From: Lyngbya sp. HA4199-MV5
GTDB taxonomy: Bacteria; Cyanobacteriota; Cyanobacteriia; Leptolyngbyales; Leptolyngbyaceae
DNA: 64,000 nucleotides
Reading direction: 5' to 3'
NCBI GenBank assembly: GCA_019359375.1
Contig: JAHHHL010000029.1
Span: 1-64,000 of the forward strand
The notes under the pieces: model-generated
What the model was told of the DNA's origin: nothing
Database searches by the model: none
The model's input: only the letters and a program-made list of their open reading frames with translations
Shown: piece by piece, positions 34,835 through 43,200 of the stretch
How positions within the stretch are numbered: position 1 is the stretch's first letter
How the letters are laid out: every line of letters starts with the position of its first letter
Program-made: the position numbers and the translations under genes

Positions 34835-35806
34835 TTATGCTCTTGGGGTAAGGGTTCCCGCAACGGGGAAGTAGCCATCGCGATCGACGCTTTCTTCATG
34901 GACAAAGGTAAACCTGCCCATGCCAATCAGATTGCAGAATGCTTCTAAAAGCGGGTAGTTTTTCTGATCTTGAAGTTGCTGCAAAACTTCCTCCTGTGCC
35001 TCCCACCGGTATTCGCCCTGAGTATCGTCTTCAGGAATATCTTCATCAACATTATCTTCATCAACATAGTCACTGAGATCAATATCAATGTTGTGTGACG
35101 CACACCAATCTTTGATTGACTGACTATCGTTGCGGTAGAAGCTACACAAATCACCTGTAATATCTTTTAGATAATAGTTTCGAGGATTGAGATTAAGTTG
35201 ATGACGCTGATTAAATGCCGCAAAATCGCCGTTTGTTAAAAAGACTCGATGCAGGTCTTGAGCAACGGTTTCAGCTTGCTCTCGAAAAAGATAGCGTTCT
35301 ACCGGATAAAGTAGTTCTCCGTCATAGCAAAAATCGTGCGCTTCATACGCCTGCACAGAATCTAAAAGCGTGTAATATTCGTCGTCGTAGTCGATCGCTG
35401 AAATATATACCCTGTAAAGCCGATCGCCCTTCTTGAGAGGAATGCCTTTAGCGAGCGATCGTTCTACCCTTTCTGGAATCAATGTGGTTTCAAGCTGTTG
35501 CCACCACTGCGGCATGCCCTCAGCCGCTTTCTGCCCGGTTCGCGCAGAGACAACTTGTTGTAATTGCCTGTATGCAGCCACCCTAACATCTAGCGCAGCA
35601 TCATTCAGTGCCTCCAGTAGAAAATCCACTCCTGCTCTGCCATAGTTGAGCGCATCTGCAAGCGCCTCTACCCGCTGCTCAACATTGCTAGATGTAAAAC
35701 GTTGCTGCAATCCTTCCATGCCACCCAAAATCGCACCACCAGTGGGAGGTGGAACCTGACCACCCATGACCGCATCAGTACTTTCAGGCTGAGAATTCGC
35801 TTTCAT
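34835..35806 (-). CDS. LGG-tagged HEAT-like protein 3
   Basis: 323 aa, the longest HEAT member. Tag: STDAVMGGQVPPP...AILGGMEGLQQRF. HEAT-like region GRAGVDFLLEALNDAALDVRVAAYRQLQQVV with an insertion after it, then GDRLYRVYISAIDYDDEYY, an acidic segment (YVDEDNVDEDIPEDD) and the common end GRFTFVHEESVDRDGYFPV. It is 12 bases upstream of copy 2, consistent with one operon. Confidence 0.75.
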   Translation of the reverse strand: MKANSQPESTDAVMGGQVPPPTGGAILGGMEGLQQRFTSSNVEQRVEALADALNYGRAGVDFLLEALNDAALDVRVAAYRQLQQVVSARTGQKAAEGMPQWWQQLETTLIPERVERSLAKGIPLKKGDRLYRVYISAIDYDDEYYTLLDSVQAYEAHDFCYDGELLYPVERYLFREQAETVAQDLHRVFLTNGDFAAFNQRHQLNLNPRNYYLKDITGDLCSFYRNDSQSIKDWCASHNIDIDLSDYVDEDNVDEDIPEDDTQGEYRWEAQEEVLQQLQDQKNYPLLEAFCNLIGMGRFTFVHEESVDRDGYFPVAGTLTPRA

Positions 35807-35875
35807 GATACAAATGTACTATAAATTTTCTACCACTTTAACATAAGTTGGCTCAGTCACAATCTCTTCATGAAC

Positions 35876-36745
35876 CTACATTTCCAGTGCTGTCAGGCGA
35901 AGATAGCAGGGGTGATCGATCACATATTCGTGGACAAAAGCGAGGGGGTGATAACCCAGTGGTTGCCAAATTTCACGTAACAAATCATAGCGTTTCTGAT
36001 TGTGGAGACTCGTGAGTACACGGGCTTGGTAAGTCCAATCTGAGTCTTCCCAATCCTTCAATACATCTTCAACAATGACCGCATTTGATTCTACCCAGAT
36101 GTTCAGATCAAATTCTTCTGGCTCACCATCTGGAGAAACATCGCAGATGTTACAGTTGAATTGCTCAAACTTTTTCAGATAAGCTGTTTCGGCTCTAGCG
36201 TCTGCTGCCGTTTGATCAAAAAAGTAGGCAATCAGACTGGGTTCTTCATAGTTGTTGTGAGGCGTATCAAACATATATTCAAACCTGCTTCCAGTAGTGT
36301 CTTGACTGGTGTGATAGAGTGGGTAATCTTCGTGATACCACTCAGCAATATTTGCATGAATATAGTACCAGTCATCTCCATATGAGACAGAAGACTGATA
36401 TACAGCATAAATACGATCGCCTACTCTAAGCGGAATGCCACGGTTCAGAATAGGGGATGCAACGAACGAGGATGGAACAGAAGATGCAAAGGCGATCGCC
36501 TTTAGCTGAGTATATGCTTCTGCACGAACGAGTAAATTTTCATGCTCTAGCGCTTGATAGAGTAGGCTTAACCCATCTTCATACTGCGCGGCTTGTACCA
36601 GCGTTACCAGCTTTTGAATCACATTGCCTTGCTCAAACCGCCGATTCAATCCAGCGATGCCTCCCAACACAGCACCACTCACGGGTGAAGGAAGTTGCCC
36701 ACCCAAAACAAGATCGTGATTCTGCGGTTCAGGCTCGGATGTCAT
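35876..36745 (-). CDS. LGG-tagged HEAT-like protein 4
   Basis: 289 aa. Tag: NHDLVLGGQLPSP...AVLGGIAGLNRRF, the most diverged of the four (Asn-His for Ser-Thr and Ala for Glu before Gly-Leu). EDGLSLLYQALEHENLLVRAEAYTQLK is the HEAT-like part, GDRIYAVYQSSVSYGDDWY follows, and HPLAFVHEYVIDHPCYLRL ends it. AAAGGAG before the ATG is the best ribosome site among the HEAT genes. It starts 19 bases after the STM4011-like stop, directly linking substrates to enzymes. Confidence 0.75.
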   Translation of the reverse strand: MTSEPEPQNHDLVLGGQLPSPVSGAVLGGIAGLNRRFEQGNVIQKLVTLVQAAQYEDGLSLLYQALEHENLLVRAEAYTQLKAIAFASSVPSSFVASPILNRGIPLRVGDRIYAVYQSSVSYGDDWYYIHANIAEWYHEDYPLYHTSQDTTGSRFEYMFDTPHNNYEEPSLIAYFFDQTAADARAETAYLKKFEQFNCNICDVSPDGEPEEFDLNIWVESNAVIVEDVLKDWEDSDWTYQARVLTSLHNQKRYDLLREIWQPLGYHPLAFVHEYVIDHPCYLRLTALEM

Positions 36746-36764
36746 CAGAACTCCTTTACATTTT

Positions 36765-37619
36765 CTACTGATAAGCGATCGGCACTCGTTCTAGAATGCC
36801 CGCACCAAAGACCTTGTTTAACTCCAGATAATCCAGATGCACATACCCAATATGACAGTGGCAGGTTTTGTTGGTGCAGGAGCGTTCCATCAGTGCGGTT
36901 TCAAAGGCAGGATCATAGAGGTTACCGATCGCGTCTTTGATGAAATGACAGCGCCGCATGGTGCCATCACCATCCACTGAAATGACCGATGCTCCAGCTC
37001 TACAGGCTTTGCCCAGACTGGGATAGTGATGAGTATTCAATTCATAGAGCGGATCAATGGATTGAAAAAAGGCGCGATCGTCGGCGGTAAGTTGGGGCAA
37101 TTCTGCTTTGACGGCATTAATCCAGAGATAAATGGTTTTAGGAAGCCGTTGACGCAATGTGGTAATTGCTTCTCTGAATCGTGAAAAGCCAACCACACCA
37201 GCGCTAAAGTGGATGCCATACTGCTGCAAATCGTTACACTTTTCTAGAAACTGATCCAGCTTCGACCATTCGGGATGGAATGTTGTCCACAATGTGAGGC
37301 GATCGGGATTTGCCTGTTCAATCCAATCCAACGAACAGGATAAGTTGGTCTGAATTGCCACTTTTCGCACATTTGGTAAATGGGACAACCAAGCCAGGGT
37401 TTGCTGATACCAGGAATGGATCAACGCCTCACCCCAAGGTGTGAACAGAATGGAGAATTCATGCTGTGGATGATCGGCAATCCAGTTGGCAAACTTTTCT
37501 AACGACTGGCGATCGACTCCCAACTCAGCCGTCGTCTGTTGGCGTTTTGCGAAAGGACAATACTCACAACCATAGTTACAGCTTACCAACGAACCGCGAT
37601 AGAGAATGGTGAGGGACAT
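36765..37619 (-). CDS. STM4011-family radical SAM protein
   Basis: 284 aa from MSLTILYRGSLVS; the ORF-track extension (about 30 residues, HPLSLIPHP-like) is translated STRR. The radical SAM cluster is CNYGCEYC (CX3CX2C). Further cysteines (CRAGASV, RRCHF, CTNKTCHC) suggest a SPASM-like auxiliary cluster, as in peptide- and protein-modifying enzymes. The FTPWGEALIHSWYQ and YRGSLVSCNYGCEYCPFAK segments match the STM4011 family, which has no experimentally proven reaction that I know of. Gene order with the next four genes follows the STM4011-STM4015 set named from Salmonella. Confidence 0.82.
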   Translation of the reverse strand: MSLTILYRGSLVSCNYGCEYCPFAKRQQTTAELGVDRQSLEKFANWIADHPQHEFSILFTPWGEALIHSWYQQTLAWLSHLPNVRKVAIQTNLSCSLDWIEQANPDRLTLWTTFHPEWSKLDQFLEKCNDLQQYGIHFSAGVVGFSRFREAITTLRQRLPKTIYLWINAVKAELPQLTADDRAFFQSIDPLYELNTHHYPSLGKACRAGASVISVDGDGTMRRCHFIKDAIGNLYDPAFETALMERSCTNKTCHCHIGYVHLDYLELNKVFGAGILERVPIAYQ

Positions 37620-37621
37620 GG

Positions 37622-37742
37622 GGAAAGGATGAGGGATGAGGGATAAAGGATGAGGGATGAAGGATAAATGGGTAATAGGGGAATGAGGGTTTAATTCAAA
37701 ATTCATCATTCTCTACTCCCGACTCCCGACTCCCGACTCCCT
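37622..37742. repeat. GGATGAG and ACTCCCG heptamer arrays
   Basis: AGGATGAGGGATGAGGGATAAAGGATGAGGG directly upstream of the STM4011-like start, then GACTCCCGACTCCCGACTCCC (37720-37741) just past the STM4012-like stop. The first array is read through in the ORF track as a false N-terminus. Confidence 0.8.
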
Positions 37743-37744
37743 AA

Positions 37745-39067
37745 TTATTTCAATGTGTATTGAGTCATAAGCGAGTGAACCTGATAAGAAAAGAGCCAGG
37801 GACCGATCGCGTCCGATCGTTCGATGCCTGCTTCGGTTAACAGGAGTAAATCGGCTTGTAGGCTGGCTAGATGCCAATCCAGGAGTTGTTGAAGTTTGGG
37901 AAAGTCGGCTAAAAGGTTGCTGTGGAAGCGATCGCGGTAGTGGGCTACGCTCAAGCCTTCATTAGATAGTAGAGAGAGTAATAGGAAACGGCGCTGCTGT
38001 TCCTCACGGTTGAGTGCAAAGCCATAACTTGCGGTATCAAAATCGGCATCCTCACGAGTTACATAATGTTCCAGAATGTGACGCACTTCTTTGGCATTGA
38101 CGGCATATTCATTGGAGTAGTGGAGCGATCGCGTGTAGGAACGCGCCCCACAGCCCAATCCCACCATGCCATCCGCCTGACAGCAATAAACCGGACTCGA
38201 CGTTGCAGGCGTATGGTTGGCGCGAAACATCCGCATTGAAACTTGCGTGTAGCCTTCCGCTTGCAGCAAAGCGCGTCCTACCCGATAGCACGCTAAACGA
38301 CTATCATCCCATTCTCGATCGGATAAGCCCAATCCAGTCAAGGGACGCACATAAAGGGGATATAGGTAAATTTCTTCGGGTTGAAATTGGAGTGCCGTGC
38401 GGATGGAATGTAGCCAGGTTTCAATCGTTTGTCCGGGTAGTCCGTAGATCAAATCTAGATTGAGCGTGGGAAAACCCAGGTTGCGAATGCGCATCAGAGC
38501 CGCCTGCACCTGGGTTGACGTTTGACGGCGCTGGGTTGCCAGCACTTCTTGATCGATAAAACTCTGAACGCCAATGCTGATCCGATCGACGTGGCGATCG
38601 CGCAAAAGCTGCAATTTTTCAATCGTAGCCGTTTCGGGCGACACCTCTACCGAAATGGGGATTTCTGCCAGTTTTGCACCCATCGTCTCTTCTGCCACAT
38701 CTAGAACGGCTTCTAAGGCAGCGATCGGGAGTTGTGTGGGGGTTCCGCCCCCTAACGCAAACCGAGCAAATTGCACCTTTCCTAAAGCGGCTTTAATGCG
38801 ATGAGCCTGCCGCTGCACCGTTTTCACATACTGATTCACAAATTCATCATTGTGGTTAACCGTGGTGAACAGATTGCAGAACCCACAGCGCATCTCGCAG
38901 AACGGAATGTGAATGTACAAAAACAGAGCATCTCGTTTTTCCGTTGACCAGATTTCGGAGAGCGATCGCGCTTGCAAAGGACGGTAAGCGGTTTTGTGGG
39001 GATAGGAGTAAACGTAAGTCTGGTAGGGCGATTGGGAGAGTAGGGAAGAGGGAGAGAGGGTGGGCAT
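37745..39067 (-). CDS. STM4012-family radical SAM protein (HemW/CPO-like)
   Basis: 440 aa radical SAM protein of the coproporphyrinogen-oxidase-like fold. Cluster motif CEMRCGFC (CX3CX2C), preceded by YIHIPFCEMRC, and followed by GGGTPTQLP, VDRISIGVQSF and LDLIYGLPGQTIETW, all CPO/HemW-type. The context next to an STM4011 homologue and the extra C-terminal segment (FSYQVHSLMTQYTLK) assign it to STM4012 rather than HemW. Possibly it transfers a methyl or other carbon group in the modification pathway, but that is unproven. Confidence 0.82.
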   Translation of the reverse strand: MPTLSPSSLLSQSPYQTYVYSYPHKTAYRPLQARSLSEIWSTEKRDALFLYIHIPFCEMRCGFCNLFTTVNHNDEFVNQYVKTVQRQAHRIKAALGKVQFARFALGGGTPTQLPIAALEAVLDVAEETMGAKLAEIPISVEVSPETATIEKLQLLRDRHVDRISIGVQSFIDQEVLATQRRQTSTQVQAALMRIRNLGFPTLNLDLIYGLPGQTIETWLHSIRTALQFQPEEIYLYPLYVRPLTGLGLSDREWDDSRLACYRVGRALLQAEGYTQVSMRMFRANHTPATSSPVYCCQADGMVGLGCGARSYTRSLHYSNEYAVNAKEVRHILEHYVTREDADFDTASYGFALNREEQQRRFLLLSLLSNEGLSVAHYRDRFHSNLLADFPKLQQLLDWHLASLQADLLLLTEAGIERSDAIGPWLFSYQVHSLMTQYTLK

Positions 39068-39246
39068 GGGGGATGAAAATGGAGGGCAGAGGGCAGAAGG
39101 CAGAAGGCAGAAGGCAGAGGGATGAGGGATGGGGGATGAAAAGCTTGTAGGGTGTGTTAGCGGTAGCGTAACGCACCAAGGATGCTATCGATGCGTTACG
39201 ACGTTGCTTTAGCGTAGGCATGTCGTAGGCTTTACACACCTTACGC
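39068..39246. repeat. STRR plus GTAGGGTGTGTTA palindromic repeat
   Basis: GGCAGAAGGCAGAAGG-type units (39083-39135), then GTAGGGTGTGTTAGCGGTAGCGTAACGCACC ... ACACACCTTACG (39147-39246), a common cyanobacterial fold-back repeat, upstream of the STM4012-like gene. Confidence 0.75.
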
Positions 39247-39341
39247 AATCAGAATTTACTTTCAAACTCTGTAGCAGCAAACATTGTTGGGTTAGTAGCT
39301 GACGGCTGAAGGCAAATGATAAAGTAAATTCGTCATTAAGG

Positions 39342-40067
39342 TTAATCCGCTGACGATCGCACGTCTCGCATTGCTTGTTTCAATGTCTCGGCAGCTTGTC
39401 GTTGGCGATCGGTCGCTGTTTGATCAATATCATCATCCGTCACAAAGCCAACAGAGGCGCGGTAGTTATTTTTAATCGCTTGCAGTCGATGTTGTGCTGC
39501 TTCTATCTCATGATAATTGTTCACTTTAAGCGGCTGAATGCCTTGTTTGCCAAATTCTCGCAATTTTTCCCGATGACGGGTGAGAAGCTGTTCTGCTGGG
39601 GTGTTGTGAGGAAGTTGCTGGCGATGAACGTTCGGGATGTCTGCGGTTGTATCCATCTCCAGCGTGTTTGATGTCACCAGGAAACTGCCATTTGACAACT
39701 CACTCTCAAAATCGATCGCCTTGCCACCTTTTGGCGCGAGACCAATCCATTGCAACAGGCGCACCAGCCATGATAAGGGAAACTGGTAGCACGCTCCTAC
39801 CGTAGTGCGATCGCCACTGAGCAAAATCCGAATAAACGTGTGATGGGCTGGATTGGTCTGGCTAACGGTGACATCTTCAATATCGGCGATCGAGCGAAAT
39901 CCCAGTTTCTCCAGCATCGTTTGGGTCTGCCGATAAAACGCCTGGTCTAGATTGCGAAAGGTTTTGCCATCCACCTGTTGAAACGTGTGCTGCTGACCAT
40001 ATAGTGATTGCATCGTTTGCAGTAACTTTTCAGCGGATGCCTGGTTCTCTAAGTGTTCGTTTGACAT
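39342..40067 (-). CDS. Hypothetical protein in the STM4011-4015 cluster
   Basis: 241 aa, hydrophilic, no signal peptide. One short hydrophobic segment (FPLSWLVRLLQWIGLAPKGG) could be amphipathic. The C-terminal third is helical and charged (RQRQAAETLKQAMRDVRSSAD). I do not recognise the family and it lacks the LGG tag. It lies between the two enzyme pairs on the same strand, so it may be an accessory protein of the system or a bystander. Confidence 0.6.
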   Translation of the reverse strand: MSNEHLENQASAEKLLQTMQSLYGQQHTFQQVDGKTFRNLDQAFYRQTQTMLEKLGFRSIADIEDVTVSQTNPAHHTFIRILLSGDRTTVGACYQFPLSWLVRLLQWIGLAPKGGKAIDFESELSNGSFLVTSNTLEMDTTADIPNVHRQQLPHNTPAEQLLTRHREKLREFGKQGIQPLKVNNYHEIEAAQHRLQAIKNNYRASVGFVTDDDIDQTATDRQRQAAETLKQAMRDVRSSAD

Positions 40068-40099
40068 AAATTTGTGGTTCCAATGGTAGAAGTTTACGG

Positions 40100-40969
40100 T
40101 TATTCTGCTTCTAGTGTTCCCAAGATTTTGCCGTCAGAGAGGTTTGTCGAACGTTCAATCAGTATTTCAGCATAGGGAACAGTCCAGACGATCGGATGAG
40201 CGATCCGGTGTCCGGTATAGCCGTCTTCGCCGTAAGTGGTGCCGTGATCGGAGCAGAGAATGCCGAAGGTAGGAGCACGATTGCGGCAAGCCTGCCATAA
40301 GGGAACGAGGGTGCGATCGATGTATTTCAGAGCGGCGGCGTGGGTTTCAATGGAATCCGTAGTTGCACCAGGCAGATAGAAATAATTAGGCTGATGGAGC
40401 GCAGAGAGATTGATGAATAAGAAAACGCGCTGGTCTTTGGGAAAAGCCTTGAGGCGATCGCACGCCAACGCAACTTGATGTGCTGTGGAATTGCGATCGG
40501 TCACACCTAACTCTGGATTCCAATGCTGCTCTTGAAACAATCCAGGCAAAACTTTTCCAAGCGGATTGCATTGATTAAAAAAACCAACTCCGCCAATGCA
40601 AATTGTACGATATCCCCGGTTTGCTAAACCTTCTGGTAGACTTGCGCCAGTGAGAATACAAGTTTCAGGCGCGATCGTGGTGCTGCCTTCAAACTGGAGC
40701 GCAAAGGGACGGGAATGGTTGCCAGGTGCGATCGGTGTAGGCAGAAAGCCTGCAAAAAAGGCATGGTGAGCCGCATAGGTGAAGCTACCGGGAGAATGAC
40801 GTTTTTCCCATCCAGTATCAGGCAAAAGTGCCACTAGATTGGGAGTGCGCCCAGTTTGCCACAACGATTGAGCCACATCGTAGCGGAGCGTATCAAAGGT
40901 GAGAAAAATGATGTCATGGGTACCGACGATCGTATTGTAATTTGTAATTTGTAGTTCGTTATTCGCCAT
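40100..40969 (-). CDS. STM4013-family alkaline-phosphatase-superfamily hydrolase
   Basis: 289 aa from MANNELQITNYN; the ORF track begins 60 codons earlier. The sulfatase/phosphatase metal-site elements are FLTFDTLRYDVAQ at the N-terminus and CSDHGTTYGEDGYTGHRIAHP near the C-terminus. HSPGSFTYAAHHAFFAGFLP is typical of STM4013/SEN3800 hydrolases. The first dozen residues (NELQITNYN) are translated repeat DNA (AATTTGTAATTTGTAG), so the true start may be later. Expected to hydrolyse a phosphate or sulfate ester or to transfer such a group; substrate unknown. Confidence 0.82.
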   Translation of the reverse strand: MANNELQITNYNTIVGTHDIIFLTFDTLRYDVAQSLWQTGRTPNLVALLPDTGWEKRHSPGSFTYAAHHAFFAGFLPTPIAPGNHSRPFALQFEGSTTIAPETCILTGASLPEGLANRGYRTICIGGVGFFNQCNPLGKVLPGLFQEQHWNPELGVTDRNSTAHQVALACDRLKAFPKDQRVFLFINLSALHQPNYFYLPGATTDSIETHAAALKYIDRTLVPLWQACRNRAPTFGILCSDHGTTYGEDGYTGHRIAHPIVWTVPYAEILIERSTNLSDGKILGTLEAE

Positions 40970-41138
40970 TCCTAATTCGCAATTCAGATGAAGCATATTG
41001 GATTTGAAGTTCATCATTTGCATTCGCAATCTATAGCAGTTCCCACTCAAACAAGGTACATCTGACTCCCTCGATACCTTGACTCCCTTAACCAGTCTGT
41101 ACTTCATTGGGTTGGAAATCGCCACAATTAGCTCCAAC

Positions 41139-42302
41139 TCAAAACTCAAAACTCTTCATATCGATTCCTTCCTGCTCCATCAGCATGACAATCTCGGTAG
41201 TGTAGGTGTCTTGTCCTTGCCACGTAATGCCTTGTAGCAAATCACCAAACGCATTTAGTTCCAGAATGTAGTGATCGCGCAAATTGGGGGCAATGAGCAA
41301 ATCAATGCCACAGTAAAAGCTGCGAGGAAAACAGGCAGCGGCTTGTTCACAGGTATGAAGCATTTCGTTCCAACACTCGGTTGATAATGCCTTGGGTAAT
41401 GCAGAGAGATCGCGGCGATCGTTCCCTAAATGTAAATTTGTCATGGGGCTATTTCCAACCCGTAAAACCACCTGCCGCGCTTTACCACCAATGACCACGA
41501 CCCGCGCATCAAATTCTCGCCCTTCTAATCGTGCTTTGGGCATCCACACTTCCACCTGTGCCGATTCCTTGAGTAGAAAATTGATGATGTCAGCAATTTC
41601 TTTGGAGTGAGAATACTGGCGAATTTTGCGGGAGTTGTAGAATCGTACCTCTCCCTGTTCTGCTACCCGCTCAACCGTGGTAATGGCTCGTTCGATGATG
41701 CCGCGCCGCTCGTAGGCAACCACTCCAGAGGCGGACGATCCATGTGCCAGTTTTACAAAGACGCGCTGACAATTCTGTGCTTCCATTTGTGCAATCAACT
41801 GCCCGTAGCTGAGAATGGCAGTGTCATGAGTCAGCGATCGCGGTATTGGAATCTTGTGGTTCGCTAAAAGGCGTTGACATTGAACCTTATCGAACATTGT
41901 GATGATGTCTGCTGGGTGATTGAAGATGCTGCCATGTATTTGTCCTGCCCAGGTTTGCAACTGCTGCCGCCAGCCCAAATACCATTGACGCGGGTAGAGA
42001 ATCCGTCCTTTGTCTGGTTGTAATTGATACGCCTCGATCGCCCCAATCCGCTGATGCTGTCCCGCATCATTCACCGTTGCGCCTGCTGCAATGAAGGCGC
42101 GATCGACCGCAAAATTTCGCTCTGGAGCCTCAAAGCGAAACCAGAGATCTGGTGCATCCCATTTATCCAAAAAACATTGCCCCGCTAGCAGTTTTTCATA
42201 GGGCACCAGTTCAGCCGTTGGTAAGCCCAATCGAGCGAGTGCCTGCTGGAAGAGTGCCACTCGACAAGTTTCAGGATTGGCGATGAGAACAAATTTAAGC
42301 AT
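41139..42302 (-). CDS. STM4014-family ATP-grasp protein
   Basis: 387 aa from MLKFVLIANPETCRVALFQQAL; an ATG five codons upstream is the alternative. ATP-grasp features: FVKLAHGSSASGVVAY (nucleotide Lys), EVWMPKARLEGREFDARVVVIGGKARQVVLRVG, and the metal-binding CGIDLLIAPNLRDHYILELNAFGDLL. Enzymes of this fold form amide-type bonds using ATP. The family sits with STM4011-4013 in many genomes. It is the first intact enzyme gene after the LRR protein in transcription order. Confidence 0.83.
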   Translation of the reverse strand: MLKFVLIANPETCRVALFQQALARLGLPTAELVPYEKLLAGQCFLDKWDAPDLWFRFEAPERNFAVDRAFIAAGATVNDAGQHQRIGAIEAYQLQPDKGRILYPRQWYLGWRQQLQTWAGQIHGSIFNHPADIITMFDKVQCQRLLANHKIPIPRSLTHDTAILSYGQLIAQMEAQNCQRVFVKLAHGSSASGVVAYERRGIIERAITTVERVAEQGEVRFYNSRKIRQYSHSKEIADIINFLLKESAQVEVWMPKARLEGREFDARVVVIGGKARQVVLRVGNSPMTNLHLGNDRRDLSALPKALSTECWNEMLHTCEQAAACFPRSFYCGIDLLIAPNLRDHYILELNAFGDLLQGITWQGQDTYTTEIVMLMEQEGIDMKSFEF

Positions 42303-42328
42303 GGAGCAATGGCTCATGCAGGTTTAGT

Positions 42329-43122
42329 TTATGTCTGCTGCTGGCTTGCCTGGAGTTGTTGAAGTTCAGCCGTCGTTAAGGTGGTGATGCGAGCGATCGT
42401 CTCCAGTGGAATGTTCTCCTGAAGCATTTTTAGAGCCAGCGATCGACGTTCCTCTTCTCTTCCCTCTTCCCTTCCCTTTTCAATTCCCATCTGCTCAATC
42501 GAGGTGACGTAAGGCATCTGTTTCTCCTGCTCATACTGCTCAAGTTCAACCCGAAATGCCTGTTTCAAGCCCTCCGGCAACTCCATCATCCAATCGAGAA
42601 ACCGGAATAGGTTCAGTATATCTTGCCGCTCATAGCCTTGCTCGTAGAGTTGTCGTGTCAGCCTCAACTTCCATTCCTTGCGAGCAATCGCGTCGTTGCG
42701 AGTCTCCTTTGTTTTGAGATGCGCCATGACTGCAAGGGCAAAGGGATTCTGACTGGCTTCCAACTCAGACCAGCGGGATGCATAGTCCAGCAGTTTGATG
42801 ATGGGAAACCGAAAGGTTGCTTCACAGCCCCACAGCTCTTCTCGAAACGGTTGCTCTCCTCCTGGCTTTGAATCTCAATATGTACTAAAACCCAAGTTTC
42901 CTCTCCAGTAAGCTTCCAAACTTTGACAAGTTTATCGACCAATCGCTTGCCCAGCTCTGCATCCCGCACGACCTGTCGCAACTCCTGATCCAGAAAGCCA
43001 TAGCCCCGGCTCCAGTCAATATCAGTATGAATCTGGGGGAAGAAAAACTGCATGAAATCCTGGAAATAAGTTTCCAGAATATCTTTCCAGGGGCTATCAA
43101 ATTCATCGTGTTGATCAGTCAT
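42329..43122 (-). pseudogene. Broken Rpn-family nuclease (DUF4351-type) gene
   Basis: Two ORFs in different frames make one decayed gene of the Rpn/PD-(D/E)XK recombination-promoting nuclease family. The first part starts MTDQHDEFDSPWKDILETYFQDF and reaches VLVHIEIQSQEESNRFEK. The reading then jumps frame to ELWGCEATFRFPIIKLLDYASRWSELEASQNPFALAV and continues into the second ORF. About 40 residues normally found between these blocks (the VYNYRIFDRY region) are missing. The C-terminus (GIEKGREEGREEERRSLALKMLQ) is typical of the family. It lies inside the modification cluster and looks like a passenger. Confidence 0.8.
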
Positions 43123-43200
43123 TAGATTGCTGAATGATTGCTGCCTCAGGAGTGCTTTTGGAGAAATTCTGGAAGCGAAGGCAACTGGGATGCGTGGCAA

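Noticed and set aside
37745-39067. HemW or coproporphyrinogen III dehydrogenase
   Set aside because: The fold is the same, but the neighbouring STM4011-, 4013-, 4014- and 4015-like genes point to STM4012.
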